From the NCBI GenBank assembly GCA_037039925.1, contig JAXRKP010000008.1, forward strand, positions 725,001-789,000: a stretch of DNA of 64,000 nt, read 5' to 3'. The position numbers and the translations under genes were made by a program. Shown here one piece after another: positions 63,301 to 64,000 of this stretch (positions are counted from its first letter, which is position 1; every line of letters starts with the position of its first letter). The DNA comes from Doris montereyensis. Taxonomy: Eukaryota; Mollusca; Gastropoda; Nudibranchia; Dorididae. Below the pieces are notes generated by a model, which saw nothing but the letters and a program-made list of their open reading frames with translations, did no database searches and was not told the origin of the DNA.

Positions 63301-63388
63301 AAGTGATCCTTCTTTCTTCATTTCCCTCAAGGTCTTTGTCAAGAAAATCCGTTCATTTGCACTCAAATTTGCTGACAAGGATCTGATG
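33230..63388 (+). CDS. RBL1/RBL2-like: Retinoblastoma-like pocket protein (p107/p130), 24 exons, 3' end outside window
   Basis: p107/p130 bind repressive E2F-DP dimers and the MuvB core (DREAM complex) to silence cell-cycle genes, and they bind cyclin A/E-CDK2 through their spacer. The 24 exons sum to about 1,060 codons and follow the family end to end. They contain the N-terminal helical domain (LNMDGAAKEDAW, DQLHWLACALYEACRRTS, ERNFAVSTVIFKKFEPIFLD), pocket A from TPLTGRRYLKEK, and the spacer motif AKRRLFDG. Pocket B starts at KTGSLALFFRKVYHLASVRL. LxCxE-cleft residues equivalent to RB1 Y709, K713, Y756 and N757 are present in SMYLMAK and QFYNKVF. RSSSTLPVLNPSSQPPTPTK resembles vertebrate p130 especially. 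Four small frame breaks lie at 33383-33388, 39904-39909, 43404-43407 and 50627-50631. The C-terminal tail is beyond the window. Confidence 0.95.
33390..35397. other. RBL intron 1, AGATCT-rich 5' half
   Basis: From 33400 to about 34000 the sequence is dense in palindromic TAGATCTAGATCTAG-type words. The remainder is AT-rich with a G run at 34803. No gene, tRNA or mobile element is recognised. Confidence 0.5.
35398..35531 (+). CDS. RBL exon 2
   Basis: The exon lies between TTCTTGCAG and GTATCT. It encodes GDQLHWLACALYEACRRTSI and PTVGRGTVEGNCVSLTRLLR, nearly identical to vertebrate p107/p130. It leaves phase 2 (AG of a Ser codon), completed by exon 3. Confidence 0.95.
35706..35780 (+). repeat. 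Element with hammerhead-like motif, copy 2
   Basis: TCTGACATCATATTGTGTGA, TGCCTG, a shorter middle, then CTGATGGAGGGTTATACTCG, AAATGGG. Here CTGATG is intact but the following A is G and stem II has a C-to-T change. Confidence 0.55.
35780..35900 (+). repeat. Interspersed repeat family A, copy 4
   Basis: GGTGGGTGCTTATGGTA, a C/T-rich middle, ATCACCCTGAGATCACCG, TATTTGGTGGATGGGG and TAAATTTCAGTCAC. It directly follows the hammerhead-like repeat. Confidence 0.7.
36271..36471 (+). CDS. RBL exon 3
   Basis: It begins after CTGTCCGCAG and encodes SLIQFFNKMRKWSDMAALPK and LERNFAVSTVIFKKFEPIFL, the p107/p130 N-terminal domain. The end, QPRGRKQR, matches p130 closely. Confidence 0.95.
36902..36966 (+). 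CDS. RBL exon 4
   Basis: A 65-base exon between ATTACAG and GTAATG encoding RHPCTANEVFKFGWTMFIQV, matching p130 RRQPCTVSEIFHFCWVLFI. Both splice phases fit. Confidence 0.93.
37549..37674 (+). CDS. RBL exon 5
   Basis: It lies between TGTTTTCAG and GTATGT and encodes GSFPAISDDLVNSYHLLLCC, a near-invariant p107/p130 segment, then ISGLKDLFNPDFTG. Confidence 0.95.
38195..38355 (+). CDS. RBL exon 6
   Basis: It lies between TTTGTGTAG and GTTCGT. It encodes GLPEGFHQAGWKGEAEAPCI, then LCERHDGLVVEAKTIKEHWW, matching p130 LCSLHDGLVLEAKGIKEHFW. It ends in phase 0. Confidence 0.94.
38951..39015 (+). CDS. RBL exon 7
   Basis: The exon follows TTTTCTCCAG and encodes VLKGKTESLVGILDVGNFEE. Two donors are possible: GTGTAC at 39014, which leads to a stop in exon 8, and GTACGT at 39016, which restores V-KMVNNMYEEYV. 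I use the second. Confidence 0.88.
39840..40015 (+). CDS. RBL exon 8, with 1-base frame break
   Basis: It follows CAAATTTAG and ends at GTAAGT. It encodes KMVNNMYEEYVLSVGDFDER, then breaks frame at the T run 39904-39909. With one T fewer it continues IFLGEDASEEIGTPG, as in p107 IFLGADAEEEIGTP, and ends SLKQHFDD in phase 0. Confidence 0.9.
40733..40899 (+). CDS. RBL exon 9: start of pocket A
   Basis: It lies between TCGTTTCAG and GTAAAT. It encodes TRSLTPSTPLTGRRYLKEKD and VTPVSTATQSVSRLQSLLSG, the opening of the pocket A subdomain in p107/p130. SPTD- and TP-type sites are candidate CDK phosphorylation sites. Confidence 0.95.
41370..41810 (+). repeat. Interspersed repeat family A, copies 5 and 6
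   Basis: A full copy at 41370-41500 (AGTGCTGCTGGTAGGTTC to GTAGACTGGGTAAACTTC) is followed by a more decayed copy at 41690-41810 (GTTGGCGGGTGCTATTGG onward). Both lie in RBL intron 9. Confidence 0.65.
41843..41924 (+). CDS. RBL exon 10: pocket A
   Basis: It lies between TTCCATAAAG and GTAAGA. It encodes GCSQDPTEDIIKRVKEMSET then FCKHYIK, matching p130 TCSRDPTQAIANRLKEMFE. Phases are 2 in and 0 out. Confidence 0.92.
42285..42545 (+). mobile_element. tRNA-derived SINE family C, copy 1
   Basis: GGTGGCCGAGCAGTTAGGC (head truncated at the B box), AAAGCTAGGTCCGAAGTTGT, GTTCCTTGGGAAAGACATG, a C-rich tract, AAATGGGTACAAGC and AGCTCCGGCTCTATG. Related copies lie at 43795-44065, 50320-50545 and 56262-56475. 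Confidence 0.75.
42763..43164 (+). other. Unrecognised intronic ORF with a 42-bp direct duplication
   Basis: A 132-codon open frame (42766-43164) in RBL intron 10. Its start contains two nearly identical 38-base blocks (42763-42800 and 42805-42842), giving LEKC(R/G)SCVLQD twice. The middle is hydrophilic and the end hydrophobic. I do not recognise it. It may be an untransposed fragment of an unknown element or chance; exon 10 and exon 11 join well without it. Confidence 0.3.
43348..43502 (+). CDS. RBL exon 11: pocket A, with 1-base frame break
   Basis: It follows TATCCTTTCAG and ends at GTGAGA. It opens PTENDPGAHIDFARRRLQLG, then loses frame at the G run 43404-43407. In the adjacent frame it resumes LYFKILEVVVAEERKRLEVK, as in p107 LYYKILETVMVQE. 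Its 155 bases are one short of the phase 0-0 length its neighbours require. Confidence 0.9.
43530..43655 (+). repeat. Interspersed repeat family A, copy 7
   Basis: GTGGGCAGTGCTGGTAGGTC, CATTTTGCTGTTCCC, CTACGATCACCACTTATGG and TGGACGGGGTAAATTTCAAG, starting 27 bases after RBL exon 11. Confidence 0.7.
43795..44065 (+). mobile_element. tRNA-derived SINE family C, copy 2 (best)
   Basis: The A box lies within GGTGGCGAGTGGTTTGGC and the B box GTTCGAATCC is at 43853-43862, a promoter pair typical of tRNA-derived SINEs. CTAGGTCCGACATTATGTTC, CTTGGGAAAGACACTTAAC, a C run, AAATGGGTACACGGCC and AGCTCTGGTTCTATAG follow. A-box and B-box spacing fits a tRNA head. Confidence 0.85.
44970..45052 (+). CDS. 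RBL exon 12: pocket A
   Basis: It lies between TTTGTTTCAG and GTGAGT. It encodes GLMENDLFHRSLFACCLEIV then IFSYNSQR, matching p107 LEQDIFHRSLMACCLEIVLF. Confidence 0.95.
45545..45645 (+). repeat. Interspersed repeat family A, copy 8
   Basis: TATCTTGCAGCTTCCTC, TTAATTTACCCTGAGAGCAC, ATATGGTGTACAGGG and TAGATTTCAAAC; only the 3' half is preserved. Confidence 0.6.
45785..45905 (+). CDS. RBL exon 13: pocket A
   Basis: It lies between TTTTTTTTAG and GTACGT. It encodes RTFPWIVDMFELNPYNFYKV then IEITIRAEKGLSRDVVKHLN, nearly colinear with p107 RTFPWIIEVLNLQPFYFYKV. Confidence 0.96.
46025..46325 (-). mobile_element. SINE family B, copy 2, minus strand
   Basis: On the minus strand it reads CTCAGTAGTCCAGAGGTC, the B-box-like GTGAGTTCAAACCC, GTTTCAACATGTT..., GGTGGATCGACACCC, CAACACTCTGTGCATGTT and CATCTCAGTTGTGGATGGG, AGTAAAAATCAAATC. 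Confidence 0.75.
46556..46648 (+). CDS. RBL exon 14: end of pocket A
   Basis: A 93-base, phase 0-0 exon between AATGTCGCAG and GTGAGA. It encodes IEESILESLAWRNDSPLWEA, matching IEEQILESLAWSHDSALWEA of p107. Confidence 0.96.
46988..47108 (+). CDS. RBL exon 15: spacer
   Basis: It lies between TTTCTCTAG and GTAAAT and encodes VMPAHHFEVPIVSSKSCQTG then MRHPRLRSLVGDLKASSQR. It corresponds to p130 EVMPPQNLE... and the MHPRVKEVRTDSGSLRR region of p107. It leaves one base that joins exon 16 as an Asp codon. Confidence 0.88.
48098..48375 (+). CDS. RBL exon 16: spacer with cyclin-binding motif
   Basis: It lies between ATATTGCAG and GTAAGT. It encodes LLLSPTTPSVTDRFSSPTPG, then NAKRRLFDG, the RxL motif through which the p107/p130 spacer binds cyclin A/E-CDK2. 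A Ser/Thr-rich tail ending SDAVIVSNK follows. Several SP/TP pairs are candidate CDK sites. The donor is part of a tandem repeat carrying two more GTAAGT copies downstream. Confidence 0.93.
48373..48600. repeat. About 80-bp tandem repeat carrying the exon 16 donor
   Basis: Three copies begin GGTAAGTAGGCAGT (GT at 48376, 48459 and 48536), each followed by a G run, TGTCATGTTG and, in the first two, TCCTAATNCTGGGGTT. A piece of the third copy (TTCTTAATCCTGGGGTT) reappears at 49890-49915 after the LINE. Confidence 0.85.
48573..49885 (-). mobile_element. LINE (non-LTR retrotransposon) reverse transcriptase fragment
   Basis: On the minus strand frames give GVRQGYILSPLLFITFMDSV (RT block) near 49500, then SFVDDLVLFGKSESDLQSNI and KKTKTMLVS (49418 downward; FVDD replaces the usual YADD), NYLGVMINSEGKLGEEI, and last MRWFGHVNRMNDNRIANQ at 48823. 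The (CTTT)n at 48573-48592 would be its (AAAG)n 3' tail. The 5' end is cut near 49885, and several stops make it inactive. Confidence 0.88.
50320..50545 (+). mobile_element. tRNA-derived SINE family C, copy 3
   Basis: TGGTTTAGTGGTTATGTTGC, TTGGGATCATGGCGG, AACTCTATGTCTGATATTG, TTTTGTTCCACGCTATAG and AGCTCTGGCTCTATGGGC. The last 27 bases are duplicated in tandem (50485-50535). It ends about 50 bases before exon 17. Confidence 0.75.
50587..50746 (+). CDS. RBL exon 17: spacer, with likely 1-base frame break
   Basis: It lies between TTTAACAG and GTGAGT. The phase required by exon 16 reads VASQLAPTACQGPSP, then soon stops. The adjacent frame reads ITSTDNSNPESLTSPSEGKA to EDGRQ in the phase exon 18 needs. 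One C fewer in the run 50627-50631 joins them. The exon is poorly conserved, so this rests on phase logic, the good splice sites and lack of stops. Confidence 0.72.
50970..51260 (+). repeat. Family A and B repeat chimera with a snap-back inverted repeat
   Basis: A family A head (GATGGTTGACGGGTGC, TATTGGTAGGTCC) runs into ATTCACCCTGACGGTGG, then family B sequence AAAAATTTTCTCG. The interval 51045-51100 is repeated inverted at 51176-51231 with one mismatch, and weaker pairing extends on both sides. Confidence 0.85.
51290..51380 (+). mobile_element. SINE family B, 3' fragment
   Basis: GTGCAGATCACAAAACTCTG, GCACGTTAAAGATTCCTTGG and CTGTTTACATGGC match the middle of family B. Confidence 0.65.
51782..53773 (-). 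mobile_element. piggyBac transposon, degenerate, minus strand
   Basis: The transposase reads from 53549 down to 51782 in several frames. It comprises an acidic N-terminus (53549-53040), NYFSEHPLLYTEAVTKVISK near 52850, YRPGRDISFDEALISIHR with the first catalytic Asp (52650 region), WGVKVWCATDLTNGYLLDFS, a middle with YSCATILPNRKGWPVELKD, and MGGVDLHDQLRSYYPVG with the third catalytic Asp (52080 region). The right end is GCGAGGGCAAGAGGG next to TTAA (53774-53777), the signature target and terminal sequence of this superfamily. Frameshifts make it inactive, and I could not find the left end. Confidence 0.9.
53369..53572. repeat. About 43-bp tandem repeat, five copies, in the piggyBac 5' region
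   Basis: The unit CACGTGTCCTGCATAAGATG, AAAAGCAATGTTTGTCTTCG, TTC recurs with few changes; one copy lacks a base. Because 43 is not a multiple of three, the minus-strand frames cycle, giving DTWNEDKHCFSSYAGH and RRQTLLFILCRTRGT alternately. Confidence 0.9.
53790..53990 (-). mobile_element. LINE reverse transcriptase fragment, inverted part
   Basis: The minus strand reads DDMLIDISYADDTFLVFAVF, NKLKLTTELEKACRKWGLI, then TTLKCAVMSPEQND. It contains the YADD catalytic motif of a reverse transcriptase. Confidence 0.8.
54000..54392 (+). mobile_element. LINE C-terminal fragment, sense part
   Basis: KCLRAILGVTKHDRLTKTHI, RRLCWFGHVVRGKAQIM and NPRPRGHPPQRLFDDIREQC are the usual end of a non-LTR element ORF2. 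It faces the 53790-53990 fragment head to head and lies just before RBL exon 18. Confidence 0.85.
54445..54594 (+). CDS. RBL exon 18: spacer
   Basis: A 150-base, phase 0-0 exon between TTGTTTCCAG and GTAAGT. It encodes ILIPVQIAQPSSTTTPSVSS then TTVTTSIGDGANVPMTVENL. ILIPVQ echoes p107 ITLIPLSM and p130 ITFFPVQV; the rest is a low-complexity Ser/Thr spacer. Confidence 0.83.
54940..55000 (+). repeat. Interspersed repeat family A, fragment
   Basis: CATCTTGCTGTTAGTTCCTA, ATTCACCTTGATT: a short 3'-half remnant. Confidence 0.45.
55877..55975 (+). CDS. RBL exon 19: start of pocket B
   Basis: It follows GCCTTTCAAG and ends at GTCAGA. It encodes VKLKYDLRQDNPQDDHNYMK then PKKTGSLALFFRK, matching p107 RPKRTGSLALFYRK at the start of pocket B. 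An alternative acceptor six bases downstream would drop VK and keep frame. Confidence 0.93.
56262..56475 (+). mobile_element. tRNA-derived SINE family C, copy 4
   Basis: TCACCGATCGGCTATGCTG, GGATCATGAGGTCTCGA, the B box GTTCGAATCC at 56327-56336, AAGTTAGGTCTGCCGTTGTG and TTCCTTGGGAAAGACACTTA. Confidence 0.82.
56930..57372 (+). mobile_element. CR1/L2-like LINE 3' end with (ATT)n tail
   Basis: GEKAFSFNGPKIWNS and then KKLKSHFFRETYL correspond to the GxRAFSxxxPKLWNSLP...FKxxLKTxLF C-terminus of CR1/L2-clade LINEs. The 3' UTR TTGTAAAGGGCTTAAGGCAT and TATAGGCACTATAAAT runs directly into (ATT)n at 57249-57372, typical of that clade's 3' end. Confidence 0.85.
57249..57372. repeat. (ATT)n microsatellite
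   Basis: About 40 ATT triplets with a few interruptions, seeded by the LINE tail. Confidence 0.95.
58036..58215 (+). CDS. RBL exon 20: pocket B core
   Basis: A 180-base, phase 0-0 exon between TTGCTTGCAG and GTAAGG. It encodes VYHLASVRLRDLLEKLDIED, KKIWTCFERVIVNHVHLMCD and RHLDQIIMCSMYLMAK. The Tyr and Lys of SMYLMAK align with RB1 Y709 and K713 in the LxCxE cleft. Confidence 0.96.
58650..58790 (+). repeat. Interspersed repeat family A, copy 9
   Basis: GGTTGGTGGATGCTACTCAT, TTATCTTGCTGTTTATTAC, CACTGTGAAATCAGTG and GGTGGAAGGGGTAGATTTCA. Confidence 0.65.
58860..59330 (+). mobile_element. SINE family B (58955-59265) nested in family A copy 10
   Basis: Family A starts at 58860 (GTCTGTTGGCAGGTACTACT) and is interrupted after TTTCTTCCTAATTTTG. 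Family B follows with a tRNA-like head, AGTTCAAGCCCTGCC (B-box-like), a 20-base C run, CTTAGTTGTGGATGTGGG and TAAATCAAATCAAAT. Family A resumes at 59268 with CCTAATTCATCCTGAAATCA. This shows B inserted into A. Confidence 0.78.
59578..59649 (+). CDS. RBL exon 21: pocket B
   Basis: A 72-base, phase 0-0 exon between TTTTTCTAG and GTAAGT encoding VRDKSLTFQNIMKCYRLQPQ then AHSH, matching p130 KEDKSFQNIMRCYRTQPQARSQ. Confidence 0.95.
60177..60309 (+). CDS. RBL exon 22: pocket B insert
   Basis: It lies between TCCTTCAG and GTAAGT. It encodes VYRSVLLFDRKRHSSGSSDS, then a Ser-rich and Glu/Lys-rich stretch. p130 has VYRSVLIKGKRKRRNSGSSD here, the start of the p107/p130-specific pocket B insertion. Confidence 0.94.
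60430..60530 (-). mobile_element. SINE family B, 3' fragment, minus strand
   Basis: On the minus strand: TGAACGTTAAAGATTCTTTG, GCTGTTTCCAGGGCAGT and CACCTTAGTTGTGGGTAAAA. Confidence 0.65.
60525..61110 (+). repeat. Dispersed repeat, copy 2 (partner at 2650-3045)
   Basis: GGGCACTGATTGCTTTCC at one end, then AAGTACCGACT, GACCAGGAAATAGTCCCTAT, TAAAT and CGTCATCCCAACCGACGAA at the other, in the same order as the copy at 2.65 kb but with a different middle. Confidence 0.65.
61362..61592 (+). mobile_element. SINE family B, copy
   Basis: TTCAGAGGTAAGATGTCGGC, GGGTTTAAGCCCC (B-box-like), AGAGTTCCATTAGGGACGAT and CACTTTAGTTGTGGATGTGG, GTAAAATCAAAATC. Confidence 0.78.
61795..61931 (+). CDS. RBL exon 23: end of insert and LxCxE cleft
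   Basis: It lies between TTGTCTATAG and GTAAGT. It encodes LVRSSSTLPVLNPSSQPPTP, nearly the p130 sequence, and FEDERGDLIQFYNK. The Tyr-Asn of FYN corresponds to RB1 Y756-N757. Confidence 0.96.
62001..62231. mobile_element. Foldback element with 72-base arms and a tRNA-like loop
   Basis: The left arm GGTAATGACATAAGATAATA, CGAAAGCCCCATAGGAACAA, AGACGAGATAAAACAAGG, AATAGACAGGAAAAA is matched by its inverse ending at 62231 with only a few mismatches. The loop of about 85 bases reads on the minus strand GTTAGCTTGGTTGGTAGCAC, which is close to a tRNA D-arm and A box, and later GAGGTCGTAGGTGACC, a weak B-box-like segment. Confidence 0.8.
62322..62524. repeat. About 70-bp tandem repeat, three copies
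   Basis: The unit GCTGGTTTCTGTATTGTTTA, GGTGGAACAGATAGGATACA, AACACCATGCCCTTGACAGG recurs three times with small indels in the last copy. Confidence 0.9.
62525..63331. other. RBL intron 23, distal part, nothing recognised
   Basis: No coding, RNA or repeat feature stands out. Confidence 0.4.
63332..63388 (+). CDS. RBL exon 24: last exon in window
   Basis: A 57-base, phase 0-0 exon between TTCCCTCAAG and GTAAGA encoding VFVKKIRSFALKFADKDLM, matching p130 IYIKQIKTFAMKYSMAN. The conserved DAPPLSP tail that follows in relatives must be in exons to the right of the window. Confidence 0.92.
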
Positions 63389-64000
63389 GTAAGAATTTGC
63401 AGATTACTTTTTCATATCTTTTGTTTCTTTATTTTCTTTCTTTTTTTGTGTTTAGTTTTATTTCTTTTCTTCTTCTTTTTGTGTGTTTATTTCTAATTTT
63501 CTTTCTTTGTGTGTGTGTGCTAATGACCGTACATAGATAAATTTGCCTGACAGTTAGAATTTAGGACACATGTAAAATTACGTTTCATTCTTAGATCTGG
63601 GTATAAGTATAATTTTAATGTTTCCAAATTTTAAGCTATATTATATATCACGTCACCAAAACCCTACAATTTATCCCTTGTAGAGGATGTCAACTAATTG
63701 AAAACTTTCTGACTGATGAAAACATGTATACGCCACATTTTCAGATTTCATTATGTTTGTAATTGCTCAATATAAATCAATATAGACAATCGCCTGCTAT
63801 TTATATAAGTAAGATGAAAGGGTTGACATTAAAAACTGTAAATGTTTTCTATACGAGTATTACTAGTCTACTCATTGATTGCCAGCTTACATCGAGGATG
63901 AGTAAAGATAAAATCAAACCTGTCCGTTACTAGTTTTTGATTTTGTCTCGGTTTGAGAAAAATTATCGACCTACTTTCATTATAGTATGATAAAGCTGAC

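Overview
This is eukaryotic genomic DNA, most likely from a gastropod or other mollusc. That assignment is an inference from intron-rich animal genes, very abundant (CT)n/(GA)n tracts, AGATCT-rich introns and many decayed transposons; I cannot name the species. Both recognisable protein genes lie on the + strand, and both run off the window.

Region 1 (1-20.9 kb) is a VAMP-associated protein gene (VAPA/VAPB/VAP-33 family, ER tail-anchored MSP-domain protein). The first coding exon lies left of the window. Seven coding exons follow at 3609-16718: the MSP domain, a variable linker that includes an unusual 127-codon cassette exon, a coiled coil and a tail anchor. A long candidate 3' UTR ends near an AATAAA at 20911. 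Its introns hold SINEs, a LINE 3' fragment and a pogo/Tigger MITE.

Region 2 (20.9-33 kb) is intergenic. It contains a decayed LINE, a 21-bp minisatellite (24338-25180), a 4.5-kb PIF/Harbinger block of six repeated units (25682-30170), a (CT)n tract, an element with a hammerhead-like motif, and a tRNA-Ala(AGC) gene (32205-32277).

Region 3 (33-64 kb) is a p107/p130 retinoblastoma-like pocket protein gene (RBL1/RBL2 family). I resolve 24 exons (33230-63388), covering the N-terminal domain, pocket A, the spacer with a KRRLF cyclin-binding motif, and most of pocket B with the LxCxE-cleft residues. The C-terminal tail lies to the right of the window. An E2F consensus site and a CCAAT box precede exon 1. 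Its introns carry a reverse-transcriptase LINE, a piggyBac copy, an inverted LINE, a CR1/L2-like LINE tail, several SINE families and a foldback element.

Six small frame breaks fall in otherwise conserved exons of the two genes, nearly all in homopolymers or dinucleotide runs. Flanking exon phases show that the intended frame is intact, so consensus errors in the assembly are the simplest explanation. Any automatic gene model here will be wrong at these points. All calls come from reading the sequence and remembered family features; no alignment or search was run.
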